Assembly: GCA_033807695.1 (NCBI GenBank)
Contig: CM066307.1
Coordinates: 1,116,001 to 1,180,000, forward strand
Direction: 5' to 3'
Length of the DNA stretch: 64,000 nt
Origin: Daedaleopsis sinensis
Lineage: Eukaryota > Basidiomycota > Agaricomycetes > Polyporales > Polyporaceae
The position numbers and the translations under genes are program-made. Each line of letters starts with the position of its first letter. Position 1 is the first letter of the stretch. The notes beneath the pieces were generated by a model. That model was given only the letters and a program-made list of their open reading frames with translations, was not told the DNA's origin and made no database searches. Below are positions 45,341 to 56,778 of this stretch, one piece after another.

Positions 45341-46283
45341 TCACGGACGCCGTTCAGTCGGGGTGTGGTATTCGACCGCGATTTCGGCCGACAAGCGAGA
45401 GATCTCTGAGAACGCAGCTCGTAGCAGGTCAAGATCTGCGTCGAGATTCTCCGCGCGAGATTTCATCTGCAACAGAAGTCAATATATAGTCACGCGATCG
45501 AGAGCTATAAGACATACAGCAGCTATAGTATCACTCGCGGCGATGAGTTCATGGTGGTGGTTGTACACCAAACTCTGCCTTTCGCTATCTAGCTGGCGTA
45601 TTTCTGCCATACGACGCTGACTTCAGATACTCGAGACCCAGCAAGATGGAGTGACCGTACACACCTGTCAGTAGGTCATTGTCGGTCTTCAGCAGAGTCG
45701 GCAATGAAGACGTCGTGATCAACTGCTCATAATACGCTCTCGCGTCAAACACAGCAGAATCTGGCCCCCAATACCCCAGTCAATACCTCGCCGCCCATAG
45801 CCCCACGGCACCCGCATATCGCTCTATGCAGCACTCACCGAAGTCCATCGGGTCCTGACTGCTCTTCCCGTTCCCGAGCGGCGGCGGCGGGCCCAGTCCC
45901 AGCCCGTAATGCTTCCTCAACAAGTCCCTCGCACGCGTCTTCTGCGGCGTGCCCGGTCCCGCCGCTGCGCCCGCTTGTCCCGAGCCCGGACGCACGGGCA
46001 CCCCAGTGTCCAGTCCGAGCCCCGCCACCGAGCCGGGCGCAGAGCCAGGAAGCCCGTGTCCAGACGCTCGTCTTGCTGCGATCGCAGACGTCGAGGCAGG
46101 TCCGGGTGTTGACGCAGTGCGAAGCGAAGCCTGAGATGCTGGCCGACGGAGTGGGGAGGAGGGCGGGCGGGGGATCGACGCGTTTCGGGAGGGTGTGGGC
46201 GGCGGGTGAGGCGTATGCGGAGTTCCTGGCGTGTATGGTGGTGAGTGCGGGGTGCGTGGAGGGCTACCAGGCGTGAGCGACAT
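45341..46283 (-). CDS. VPS51: GARP/EARP tethering subunit Vps51
   Basis: Subunit of the GARP complex that tethers endosome-derived vesicles at the trans-Golgi. The N-terminal ~145 residues are Pro/Ser/Thr-rich and disordered, with KTRARDLLRKHYGLG just before the fold. The Vps51 domain is built from four exons: DPMDF|DSAVFDARAYYEQLITT, LPTLLKTDNDLLT|EIRQLDSERQSLVYNHH, IAA|MKSRAENLDADLDLLRAAF and SEISRLSAEI. This is the conserved helical-bundle segment, including a likely syntaxin-binding start. Ends TPTERRP, or continues past a GTGAGT donor that overlaps the stop codon. Short form as in yeast Vps51, without the long metazoan C-terminus. Confidence 0.88.
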
Positions 46284-46426
46284 GTTTGTTTCAACTTCCT
46301 GATCTACGCAAGAGTGAAATGACTGCTCGTGCGCATCAATAAATGCATAACGGCGCTTGCATATCCTTTTCTAGCTTCCACAACAAATCTGGCGGGACAT
46401 GGTAGGGGGTTCCACATGCTTTTCAA

Positions 46427-46521
46427 GGTTCCGTGGTCTAATGGTTATGACGTCTGCTTCACACTGTGCCCTGCGCTGGTGAACTCGCTGAAGGCTCCCG
46501 GTTCGATCCCGGGCGGAGCCA
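46427..46521 (+). tRNA. tRNA-Val (CAC), with intron
   Basis: Acceptor GGTTCCG pairs with CGGAGCC, and the T arm CCCGG-TTCGATC-CCGGG is perfect. The loop TTCACAC gives anticodon CAC at 46460-46462. A 22 nt intron (46464-46485) follows position 37. One mismatch in the anticodon stem (TCTGC against GCTGA). Discriminator A; a T5 run at 46523-46527 ends Pol III transcription. Confidence 0.88.
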
Positions 46522-46711
46522 CTTTTTATTCGAGCGGATGCTGGTCTTTTTTTCTCGTTGGGAGCCATGAGTTAGTCAGACCAGTATACCATCTATACGT
46601 ACAGCGCCATGATGTGATGAAGGAAGATACAATACAGCGCACAGAGTTGTTTGTCTATGCCGCTACCATGAAGTCCGTTTGCTAAGATACTACGATCGCC
46701 TCCGGCGCATC

Positions 46712-47756
46712 TCACGCACGAGTGCCGTTGGGATAGTTGTGATGTCCATGGGGTAGCGAGCCAGCCCCGGCTAGGTTCGTCTCTCGCATAGCAGCATCGC
46801 CTTGACCGCCCTGCTGCATCGCAAGGAGACGCCGCTGCGACAGTTCGCCTCTGTCCACCCCTTTAGACATCCGGAGGTCCCAGAAAAAGGTGAGCAGGTA
46901 GAAGGTGAACCCGAACGCGATGGTCCATTCCAAGACAGCTTATTGAAGGACCCCATGAGCAGGTATAGGCATACGCTACTAGAGCTGCGACAACTCACCT
47001 CCTGCGTCCGGGATTTCGAACAGCAGTGCTGCGAAGGCGATGGCAAGCAGGATGAGGAGCCCGGCAATGAGACCCTTCGCGATGTAAGCAGCTTTCAGCT
47101 TCCTGACCTCGATGAAGTCTTTACTGATCCACCGGAACTGCGACACTGCATGTAAACCAATACAGATCGGGGATAGGCACGAAAGTGGACTTACCTCGAG
47201 GACGGTGAAGATAGCGCTCAGGCCGACTCCGACGATGAAGATGAGGAGAAAGACGCGGTGAAGGCTCGTGTGGTTCTTGGTGTCGAAGATTGAGAGCAAG
47301 ATCAGCCCGCAGCCTCCGATGAAAGAACCCAGGATAGCGAGGGACGATAGTACGCGCTCCCGCCGGCGCATGTTGGCTACCAATCTAACCCAAACGTCAA
47401 CAAGCGTGGTAAGTATGTGGTCAGTAAGGACGCACCTTCCCTCATGCCTGAGCCATCTCTCGACCACCAATGAAAGGAAGAACGACACCCCAGTGATCAC
47501 ACATCCTACGATGAACAGCGGCTTCAGGAAGCTTGCACCAACGTCGGAGATGTACGCGATCTTCCCCTCCTGCGATACGTATTTCGGTCGCCCGCTCGCA
47601 AGCCATGTGATGAGCAGTGCCCATAGAGTACCTGTCGAAGCGAAGGTAAATTATCGGATATCTCCCCGAGGCCTTACCAGACTTACCGAACCACACAAAT
47701 GATCCCACTAGGGGAATCCAGACATACAGCCAGTGATAGTGTCTGTTTGAGAACAT
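46712..47756 (-). CDS. Frag1/DRAM/Sfk1-family membrane protein
   Basis: Multi-pass membrane protein of the family that includes yeast Sfk1 (plasma-membrane phosphoinositide and lipid asymmetry regulator) and animal DRAM/PGAP2. Starts MFSNRHYHWLYVWIPLVGSF. Spliced segments include LWALLITWLASGRP, PYVS-type loop QEGKIAYISDVGASFLKP (family signature), LFIVGCVITGVSFFLSL, SSLAILGSFIGGCGLILLSIFDTKNH (FD-x-x-x-H motif), LIFIVGVGLSAIFTVLE, GLIAGLLILLAIAFAALLF and IAFGFTFYLLTFFWDLR. About six spans. The C-terminal ~55 residues are cytosolic and polar. Sfk1 is the closest fungal match by motif; the orthologue is inferred. Confidence 0.83.
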
Positions 47757-48435
47757 CTAGTAAAGGGGCAGTGGTTTCGTGTAGTACTCGTGAGTTCGTG
47801 TGATTATTTACTCGCGACGAAGCAGAGTCGGTGGTCTTTTATGAGGCTGCGGGGAGGCTGGGCTTTGCCAGGCAGGACTGGAACTGTCAGGACCAACCGC
47901 GACGGCGGCTTCCAACGGATGAGAGGAGAGAGAGGTCTGCGAAGAGCTCATCGCGGCCCATGTGGAGAGTGGGAACGCTTATGAGGCGTCGAGCAGAGAC
48001 TCGGAATAGCTCACGCCGCCTCACGGTGGATTAATCGTGCATGGTTGACAAAGTGACGTCACCGACGGGAACGGTCTTCTCGAGCGCCCACTTGGGTAAT
48101 CTACCCGGCTGACCGCTCCGCCGGGAGGCAAGGATGGACAAGTGATATGCTCTTACTCAAGCGTCGGCCAAGTTGAAGATGGTGTATCAAGGATAGCAAC
48201 CTGCACGCTGCGATAGCTGCATATACTTATAGGGACTCGAGCACAACCTACGTAAGATAAGTCAAAACAGGTCCCGTCCCCATCGGAACCACAAATGCGA
48301 ATAGAGTACAAACAACAACGATGAAAGGACCCAACCGGGGTGGTGGTATGGATATAAAATAGATGGCGAAATGCATAATAGAGTGGAAAATCGTCAGTTG
48401 CCGACATCTCGCTCACCCAAGGAGAAGAGCTGTCG
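47757..48435. other. Upstream region of the Sfk1-like gene
   Basis: About 680 bp between the Sfk1-like start and the stop of the DsbA-like gene. It contains one CRE palindrome (48054-48061); no gene is supported. Confidence 0.45.
48054..48061. promoter_or_regulatory. CRE palindrome TGACGTCA
   Basis: Exact ATF/CREB consensus, about 300 bp upstream of the Sfk1-like start. One 8-mer can occur by chance, so function is only suggested. Confidence 0.35.
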
Positions 48436-49496
48436 TCACGACTTGGTGCCGGCTATTCCATTGCAGGTGGAATCGCCGCAGCTCGGGGCGTTAGGAATCG
48501 CGTGGAGGGGCCCCTTGCCGGCAAGCTTCCGGAATATCTATCGTGCGATAGCATTGTCATCTCACGTCGGTGCATGACAAACTGCGGAAGGCGCACCTGG
48601 GCATAGACCTCCGCTGACTGGCCTCCGCTCACAGCCCACCGCCCGTTGATAATCGTGAACGGAACGCCAGTAACGCCCTTCTTGCGCGCGTCGACCGCCA
48701 TCTGCTCGACCTCCTCTTGGTGCTCGTTGGACTCGAGGAACTCAACGACCTGGAAAGGCTTGATAAGGCGTCATCCGCTCTTTATCTGACATAAAATGCA
48801 GAACACACCTGGGCCTTGGACATGATGCCGACCTCTTCAGCCATGTCACCGAGGATATCAGCATCGTTGACGTTCTTGCCCTCGGTGAAGTACGCGTAAA
48901 AGAGTTTGTCCAAGAACTTCTCCTGCATTTCCTGGCCGCCAAGCTCATACGCCTTCCGGCTGAGACGATGCGCGCGGATGGTTTGGGATACCCAACCCTC
49001 GAAGCGGCTGCGCAAATGACCCAATCATGTCAGCAACACAGTCATTCAAAGACACCCGCATGTTATGCCTTGTGTGATCGCGTTCCTTCTGGGAGGTGGG
49101 GGGTCTAACGACGCAACACTCACATGTCGATGCCAACTTCCTTCGCACGGGAACCGACCATAGACTTTATCTGCTCCAATTTCGTCTCTCCAAATTTCTC
49201 TAGATACCACGTCGCTTTGTCGACCACCACGGATTCGTCCATAGACGGATGCAGGAGGAACGGGCGGTGCTCGACCTTGATCTTCAGGTCGCAGTCCTTC
49301 GCGACATCTTCAATAGCCTTTTGCAGCTCGCGCTGCCCGATGTAGCACCACGGGCAGACCTGTCAGGCAAAAAGCGTAGATCCCCGGCGGTCAGCGGTCG
49401 CTCCGAGGCGGGCGGAATGGGGGCGCGAGCCTGCGGACAGGGGACGGTACTCACAATGTCGGAGATGACTACTAGGGAAACCTCGCCTGGCTTCAT
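48436..49496 (-). CDS. DsbA-family (FrnE-like) thioredoxin-fold oxidoreductase
   Basis: Thioredoxin-fold protein of the DsbA/2-hydroxychromene-2-carboxylate isomerase superfamily. Exon 1 MKPGEVSLVVISDI joins VCPWCYIGQRELQKAI, placing a CPWC redox site on the first helix. Then VEHRPFLLHPSMD, an all-helical insert (RAHRLSRKAYELGGQEMQ, LFYAYFTEGKNVND) and the cis-Pro loop GVTGVPFTIINGRWAVSGGQS. A final exon (IFRKLAGKGPLHAIP) ends CNGIAGTKS. Both redox cysteines and the cis-Pro are present. A longer frame opens to 49685 but adds 63 unconserved residues before the first strand, so 49496 is preferred. About 260 aa, normal for FrnE-type proteins. The substrate is unknown. Confidence 0.87.
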
Positions 49497-50428
49497 GTCG
49501 TGGAATGCGCGCCGCGGGTGGTCGGAGACTTGTAAACTCCTCCAAATGCTGGCGTGTGCAAGTGTTCCTGGATCAAAACGCTGGTAAATGCGTCCAAGTA
49601 GGGGTCCGGAAGCTCCGAGGGGTGATAGTGAGGTGTTTGTGGGCGAGATGAGGCGAAGGAAGACAGTTTCTTGGTACAAAAGCAAGTAGGGGGTCGGAGA
49701 GGAACTGGGCGAGCGCTGGGGGTGTATATGTGAGCTGGAGGGGGAGGGGGTGCGTTACAAATAGCGCGGAGGGGGATTGGTGAGCACACTCATCTCAGAT
49801 GCCACCTGCGCCGCCTTCGGAGATCTTACTCAGGAAGGGAGTGTCACATCGTGTCACCATTGCGTGACCCCCTTGCATCATGTCACGCTCTCCCGAACCG
49901 AGCCCAAGCCCGAGCCCGGGAAGCGGGTCAACCAGCGACCTAACCTATTAGTCGATTTCTCGCCACCACTGCTCTCCGGAAAGCATCGCGTACATGGTTC
50001 TCTAACATCCATGGCAACTTGCAAGGCAGAGTCGTTCAAATTCGCATCGTGTACGACATAGGAGCTTATCTTTGAGAGCACTGAGAAGCTTCGTCTCATG
50101 ATGGGTAATAGTATCAGTAAGTACACCGGCCACTATCCGGATCCGGATTCCGGTTGAAACATACACCGAATTGTGGTACTTGGCTCAAGTAACAGTGACT
50201 AAAAGGTGACGCATGCTCGATACAAAATTGTATCGGATACAGGCCGCCTTTCAAATTTCATCGGTGTGACATGCTGCAGATATATAACGCGTCTCACCAA
50301 GTCTTACCCTACTACTAATACTAGTACTTTTGATCACCCGTCCAGTAGTACTTGATGAGAACCATATCGGTGTAGTATCATATCAGTACTACCAGACGAC
50401 CGTACGATTCTTCCGATGCTAGCGCCTC

Positions 50429-50436
50429 TATATAAG
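50429..50436 (+). promoter_or_regulatory. Isolated TATA-like box
   Basis: TATATAAG, about 40 bp before an ATG that opens a 43-codon frame. No downstream gene is recognised within 1 kb, so this may drive a non-coding transcript or be chance. Confidence 0.25.
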
Positions 50437-51544
50437 GGCATCACAGGCAGCGGGCACATGTCAAACAATGAATGAATACGGCATTCGTACCGTCAATGCA
50501 AAGCTGTCACTGAGGACGAACTCTCGTGAGAGGCACTCGAGCGCACCCAATGGGTTTTGGTTATTTACGGCCCCTCGAGTAGACGACGGCTTGTTGTGAC
50601 GTCCGTGTGGTAGTAGTAAGCAATTCGGATAACAAGCGGGTAGCCTCGGTGATGGTCCTGTGGCAAAGCGAGCATGTGTCTTGCGTAAAGTGTCGGCTGC
50701 AGTAGAGCACAGTGGAAGGAGATCACCTGAAGACTCCTGAAGAGCACACGAGTTTCAAGTGTCTCGCACAAAACCCGCGGGGCCTGGTAGGCGCTAGTGT
50801 GGGCAGAAGGACCTAGCAGCGCTAGATCTCAACGGTCCGTTGCACCTTGAACGCTCTGCGCATACCCGAGGGAGTGAAAAAACCTTTCGGAGTAATGATA
50901 TATCGCGAGGTCGCGGCGAATGAGCAGCGACACGCTCACGAACTACTTATAACGCAGCGGAGATGATAGGAAGACTGTCAATGATGCTGTCCGCCTCGAA
51001 GCCTGCAAAGGGAATACCGTTAGACATGTAGTTTGAGCGCGAGAACGCACTATAGCTGGCTAGCACTGGTATGTGGCTGCTGAGGCGGTTGTGGCAAAGA
51101 CATAGACCAAGGGTTTTGTGCCGATACTACGTTATCGGTATCCTTGATGTATCATCTTGTCGGAGAGTTCGGGCAACGGGTCTCACCACTCCCTAGGATA
51201 TCAGAGGGTCAGAGGGGCTCCGACTCGAGAACAATCCAATCGCGGCGGCGTATAAGCTTGAGAGAGCGATAACCACAAACTGATGTAGGTTATAATGCGT
51301 CGGAGGGTACTAGTGGAATCTTGGCTGACTGCAGTGTCACTTTTGAGTCCTATGGCTAGAGAATAGAGCTCCGCTGCTGTTCCTCGCGCGAGAGAAAGAG
51401 GCTGACCGCTATGTGAAGCGGGGCACATGTGAAAGGGTACGGAGAGGATGTGTTACGGAGGTCGTGCCATGGGGCGCTAAAGTGGCAGTGGGAGGGCAGT
51501 TGAGACAGGTTGAGACTCCGCTGCCAGGGCGCTGTTGCCTGATC

Positions 51545-51641
51545 CCTCTTCCTGCTGGACCTCCTCCTCCTCCTCCTCCCCCTCCTCCTCTCGTTTTCTA
51601 GCTACCCCTCCCCCTTCTCTCCCCCTGGCCTCTTTGCCAAC
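51545..51641 (+). promoter_or_regulatory. Pyrimidine-rich leader of the YCK-like gene
   Basis: CCT/CTC tracts (51557-51597) followed by CCCCTCCCCC-type runs right up to the ATG. CT-rich tracts just before the start are common at strongly used fungal promoters. Confidence 0.45.
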
Positions 51642-54048
51642 ATGACAACCCCCCATGTAATAGCATCCTCCTCAGCACACCATTCCTCTCAGTCTGCTAC
51701 CTCGAATGGCGTCGTTGGCAATCACTTCCGGGTTGGAAAGAAGATTGGCGAGGGTTCTTTTGGTGTCGTCTTCGAAGGTACCGTCCTCTCAGCGTCCACC
51801 CAAGCCGCGTCAACCCTGAGCTGAATTGTGCAGGTACCAACATGCTGAACAACCAGCCGGTCGCCATCAAATTCGTGCGTGACATAGTTCCCCGTATGGG
51901 CGCAACCAGGTCGAACATTAACCCCGGGCACTCAACAGGAACCCCGCAAGTCCGAAGCCCCTCAGCTGCGTGACGAGTACCGCTCGTACAGGACGTTGAA
52001 CGGCACTCGTACGTCCATCTTAGCATTCCGCTTACAGCGTGGCGCCGTTCTCCTTGTACTAAAATTTAGCGTCAAACTGTAGCTGGTGTTCCACAAGTCC
52101 ATTACTTTGGCCAAGAGGGTCTGCATAATGTCCTCGTCATTGACTTGCTTGGACCGAACTTGGAGGACCTGTTCGACATGTGCGGTCGCAAGTTCAGCAT
52201 CAAGACCGTCTGCATGGCTGCGAAGCAGATGGTGAGTGCCCCTCGACCATGTCTTGCTGCAACAGGGAAGCAGGAGCGAGGATGTGTGGAGGCATCTTCC
52301 GTGCGCTCCCTGCGTGCTGCTGGGGTCGAGCTTCATGCTTTGCTATCTGTTCACGATCGGCTGTTGGCGTCTAGCGCCATGCCGACGACGAAGCGCTACC
52401 GATGGACGTAGGCGACAGCCAGCACACCCTTCCCCACTTCAACGACGCTCGCATGTGTATGCGACATTGCCGAAGCCGGCAGTGACACCCGCACACCTCC
52501 CCGCGGTGGCCTCATAACTGATGATTGTCTGTGATGCAGGTGACACGCGTTCAGTCCATCCACGAGAAGTCCCTCATCTACCGTGATATCAAGCCCGACA
52601 ACTTCTTGATTGGTGTTCCTGGTACCAAGACTGCCAATACCATCCATATCATCGGTGCGTGACGAACAATGCCTTGTTTCACCTTCTGTTCTCCCTACAC
52701 AAATAGGGCCTCCATGCTTGTGGCTTTGTTACGGCACAGGTGCATATCACGACTCCGCTTCCTGGGGGTTCGCTATATCATCACGGTGACTTGACGTAAT
52801 GAATGGAATCGACGTACTGATTACTTCGCGCTCTAGATTTTGGTATGGCCAAGCATTATCGCGATCCTAAGACGAAGGTACACATTCCTTACCGTGAGCG
52901 GAAGTCGTTGTCCGGCACTGCTCGGTACATGTCTATCAACACACACTTGGGACGGGAACAGTCTCGTCGTGACGATCTCGAATCTTTGGGACATGTCTTC
53001 ATGTACTTCCTGCGTGGCGGTCTGCCATGGCAGGGTCTTCGTGCTGCAACCAACAAGCAGAAGTACGAGAAGATCGGCGAGAAGAAGCAGAGCACGCCTA
53101 TCGAAGAGCTTTGCGAGGGCTTTCCCGGTGAGTGTTCAGGGGTTGTCGTCTCATGCAATCGCTCAACAGTCCTACAGAGGAATTCGCGATCTACATGAAC
53201 TATGTTCGTAAGCTTGGCTTCGAGGAAACTCCAGACTACGACTTCCTTCGGGAGTTGTTCACGAAGGTGCTGAAGACCCTCGGTGAACCCGAGGATGGTA
53301 TTTTTGATTGGATGCTCCTACATGGTGGGAAGGGTTGGGAAGCGGGCCACGTATGTCGTTAACTGCGTTCGTCCAGTGTTCCCGCTGACCCTTCATCTAG
53401 ACGTCTGCCCTTTTGGCTTCGGCACATGGGGGTACTCCGCACACTCCGCGCGAGCACCGACGAGACCGCGACCGTGCGCACAGGTCCTCTCGCAACGCTC
53501 TGCAGGACGGCACATCACCGTCGTCGCCGCTTGTTCTCGCGCCGACTCCTGCACATGTGAAGGGCAGCAGTCGACGTCCACACGACGCCTCGCGAGGCGG
53601 CTCGCGCGAACATGTCAGTGTGCAGCCCCTTGCACCTCAGAGCAGACGTCAGAGCCAGCAACAAGTGAGTCGGGCCGAGCGAGACAGCGGACTCGTGGCT
53701 CCGCACCCGTATGCGGCGCCGGGGAGCTCGGGAGGGTACCGCACGAACGCATATGGCCGGCAGTCACCGGTCCCGCCCAACGGAACAACAGGTGCGAATG
53801 GTTCACCTCTGCAGCAGCAACCCAACAACTCAGAATCCTTCCTGTACGGTCAAGGCGCGGCCAAGAACGGCACTGCTAGCCGGGAAGGCACGACGACTGC
53901 TGGGACCCGCCAGGATGGCATGAATGGCCAGACACGGGGAATGACAATGTACGACCGGGACCAGATAGGACGTGTCGGAGAGCAGGACGAGCACGGGTTG
54001 GGGCGAAAGAAGGGAGGATTCTGGGCTGCGTTCTGCTGTCGGGCATAA
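51642..54048 (+). CDS. YCK1: Palmitoylated casein kinase I (YCK1/2 type)
   Basis: Plasma-membrane casein kinase I, acting in endocytosis, nutrient signalling and morphogenesis. The kinase starts at [18 protein letters not shown], with [24 protein letters not shown] and [15 protein letters not shown]. The catalytic loop is [12 protein letters not shown] and the metal loop [31 protein letters not shown] is the CK1 activation segment. [16 protein letters not shown] ends the domain. The ~200-residue tail is Ser/Gln/Pro-rich and ends [10 protein letters not shown], whose Cys pair is the Yck-type palmitoylation site. That tail separates it from nuclear Hrr25-type CK1. About seven introns; the first exons after AIKF are the least certain. 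Confidence 0.92.
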
Positions 54049-55618
54049 GAACCTTTGTTCTCTCGTCGCGCACGGGCTGCGCAGATTAACTTGTACGTCA
54101 GTCCACGTCGGTGTATCGCCTGAGCTAATGAATTCATGTCGCACGTCCGTCGTGCACGCAGGCTTGCAAGCGTTTCCAACTGTGATGCCTCTGACGACCT
54201 CTCGACGAACACGACCATAACTTACCCCACCCCTATTCGACATCCACTGATCTAAGCGGATCCCCCGCTATCCCTCTGATGGCCTCGGCATTCACGACCC
54301 GCGACGTACAACGCCCCACATACAGCCCCAGCCGCCGCATACAGCGCTCCGCCTGCATACCCGTTCCATTCGCCTGTGTATATTCGCTATTGCTATCCCG
54401 GGTTGGCGGCCCGTCGTAATATCGCATTCTCAGACTCTCTCCGCTATCGCCTCGCCCCGCCTCGCCTGGTCTCCGTTTCTGAAAACACCGTATCCGTATA
54501 CCGCCTGGCGCTGTCAGCTCGCTCTGGTTCCAGCCGAAAGGACACCGCCGCTCGTTCACCCCCTTCTGATCCCTCTCGTCTCTTCGTCCGCACCATTCAT
54601 TCGTCCGCACATCCGCGGCGGCTGCTTCCCCGCCGCTACCGCCGCGGAGGCGTGTCCTCCTTTAACTGGATTGTGGACCTGCACACCAGGTGCAGGTGCT
54701 AGGGCTGGGGCGGACGCTTGGCGCGCTTGTTGAGGGTACAGGTATATACGTGCTTCAAGTTCCCGTGCCATAGCCTTTGGGCCTACCTCCGCCTCCGTTC
54801 CTCTCTATCCCCGCCGTATCGTATCGTCTCGGTCCACCTCGTCCCACCTCGTCCTGTCTTCGCTCGCTCATATCGCTCCGTTGGGTTTCCGAATTATTCT
54901 CGAGCGCGCTAGCGCGTCGCCCGCATGTTCAGTAGTTAGCTTACAATATCGTATTGGCTGCGCGGACGCTTGCGGCGTGGGCTTCGTACGTACTCTGCAA
55001 GGCCTCTCAGAGGGTCGCGGAGCTCTCTCTACTCGATGAAAGCTCGCCTGCAGCTGGCCTGGTGTTCCAAATTGGCGACATGAGTACCATTTGATGTGTA
55101 TTGAGTTCCAGGGCGGCGCCGCAGGCCGGTATACTTATGTGACCTGTAACGTTGTTAGGTTCGTCACAAACCCCTCACACGGTAAACATGACGTTGAAAG
55201 GGAAGGGTTCTGCGAGACTGATAACGTCATTGCCAGGCGAGCTCCAGCTGGACGCGTCTCGACGACCCGGCCCACAAGAACGACTTCGGTCAACGACGAT
55301 CTTCTCCGTTCGCGCGCAAGAAGGATTCGGAAAGCAGCAGCATTTACAGTCTATCCATTACGAGACGATACCAAAACAATATGAAGCTCCTATGCTGATG
55401 AATGACCCGTCGTGGTCGTAGTAATCGTACACTCCCCCAAATTCCAATCGTAGCAACACGCAGACACAGCGCAACCACCACCCAACCAAGAGCGAACCTG
55501 CAACCGTTCCCGTCACTCGCAACTGCCCCCAACGACGACCGGCGATGATGAAGCGAATGGGGAAACCCCGCGGAACTGAACGTCATGTGCTGACGACAGG
55601 AGCGGCCCAGCCTGAGCC
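54049..55618. other. Intergenic, pyrimidine-rich
   Basis: About 1.57 kb 3' of the YCK gene. The plus strand from 54.25 to 54.9 kb is C/T-rich with many CGTC and CCTC words. Frames are short and unconserved. No repeat boundary was found. Confidence 0.45.
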
Positions 55619-56236
55619 TCACTTGCGCTCCTTCCAGGCGTTGTCGACGCCAAGCTTCGAGAACCGCTCCGCGTTCTCATGCAGCGGCGACGCGTTCACG
55701 TCCGGCAGCTCCGCGCCCTCGCCCGGACGGGTGCCCGCGGCGTCCGCGAGCCCGATCCCCCCAGCGCTGCCGCCCTGCGCGTGCATCTCCCCGGGGGCGT
55801 CGCGGAAGCGCACGGCGGCGCTCGCCCCAACGCCGGCGTCGTGGCGCGGGAGGCGGAAGGTGAGCGGGTGCGCGAAGCCCGTGCTGGCGGACGCGAACTG
55901 CGCGCCGTGCGGGACGGGGCGCGTCGTGCGCGGGGCGGTCTGGTACGGGGCGGAGGTGGGGAACGCGCCCGAGGGGACGGCGTAGGGCGTGTCGGCGGGG
56001 TCCGGCGTGGAGACGACGTAGGTGCGCTGGCCGGCGCCGGAGACGAAGGGCTCGGCGGGGTACTCGATGTTCTTCTCGTAGATGCCGCGCGCGCCCGTGC
56101 TCGTCAGCGGGGATTGCGGGGACGTGGCGGAGAGCACGGCGAAGGGGGAGTGGAAGGCGCGGGAGGGCCCTGCGACGGACGAGGCGGCGGAGAGGGCGCG
56201 GGTGTGCTTTGAGACGGCGCGGAGGACGGAGGACAT
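55619..56236 (-). CDS. Small putative mitochondrial protein
   Basis: Single-exon frame, 205 aa. The N-terminus MSSVLRAVSKHTRALSAASS, with Arg/Ser/Ala and no acids through residue ~45, looks like a mitochondrial presequence, with a possible cleavage zone near FHSPFAVLSA. The middle has ARGIYEKNIEYPAEPFVSG, RTYVVSTPDP and YAVPSGAFPTSAPYQ, which look constrained; the C-terminus ends LGVDNAWKERK. Strong GC bias. I do not recognise the family and assign no function. Both strands are open here (a 177-codon frame at 55679-56212), but the minus frame has the targeting signal and normal composition. Confidence 0.6.
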   Translation of the reverse strand: MSSVLRAVSKHTRALSAASSVAGPSRAFHSPFAVLSATSPQSPLTSTGARGIYEKNIEYPAEPFVSGAGQRTYVVSTPDPADTPYAVPSGAFPTSAPYQTAPRTTRPVPHGAQFASASTGFAHPLTFRLPRHDAGVGASAAVRFRDAPGEMHAQGGSAGGIGLADAAGTRPGEGAELPDVNASPLHENAERFSKLGVDNAWKERK

Positions 56237-56686
56237 GGCGGTGGATGTGTGCGTGACGGCGAGGGGGATGGTGGTGGTTGCGGGAAGAGTTGCGAGGCTA
56301 GTGAGGCGGGCCTGGGGCTGACAGGGGGGGAAGAGTGGGAGGGATGTGGGAAGCTGGCGCGGTCATGGGTGGGGTTTTTGGGGAGAGCGCAGGGTCGGGG
56401 TGGGGCCAATTAGGGATGAACGAATGAGTGGGCTCACCGCGATCTCGCGCTCGGCAGTCATTGGAATATGTCGTGGTCGTACCATACTCAGCGTCTGCAG
56501 ATCCCTGCGGTGAGCAAACACTAGTGAAACAGCGCAGGACATCCTCAGACTAGTGCCATCCCTTGCCACAACCCGTTCCGCTCAGCGAGTCGGAGGAGTT
56601 GGGAGAGTGGCATTGACTCTACATTTAGACTCTTCTCCCACACAATGTGGTCACTACAGATCTTGTTGTCACAGTCAGTTCTATAA
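56237..56686. other. Spacer before tRNA-Tyr
   Basis: Promoter of the mitochondrial-protein gene; the part at 56.26-56.36 kb is G-rich on the plus strand. Nothing else seen. Confidence 0.35.
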
Positions 56687-56778
56687 CCCTCGATAGCTCA
56701 GTTGGAAGAGCGCAAGACTGTAATGGTTGAACACACAAGTGCATCTTGATGTCGCTGGTTCGATCCCGGCTCGAGGGA
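56687..56778 (+). tRNA. tRNA-Tyr (GTA), with intron
   Basis: Acceptor CCCTCGA pairs with TCGAGGG; D arm AGCTCAGTTGGAAGAGC; anticodon stem CAAGA/TCTTG with GTA at 56720-56722. A 19 nt intron (56724-56742) follows position 37, as in other nuclear tRNA-Tyr genes. T arm ends GGTTCGATCCCGGC. T5 stop at 56784-56788. Confidence 0.9.

Larger units (their letters stand above)
49497..51641. other. Long intergenic region between DsbA-like and YCK genes
   Basis: About 2.1 kb, the largest gene-poor stretch. It contains a TATA-like box (50429-50436), a 43-codon frame just after it (50468), and a pyrimidine-rich leader next to the YCK start. No conserved peptide, RNA gene or TIR was found. Confidence 0.45.

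Noticed and set aside
45731..45742. Match to the AGAGCGTAT core of the 3.7 kb element ends
   Set aside because: It lies in VPS51 coding sequence and encodes the conserved RAYYEQL peptide, so the match is coincidental.
50468..50599. 43-codon frame downstream of the TATA-like box
   Set aside because: No hydrophobic, domain or composition signal; could arise by chance.
55679..56212. 177-codon plus-strand frame opposite the small mitochondrial protein
   Set aside because: Extreme Arg/Gly/Ala composition typical of the antisense of GC-rich coding DNA.
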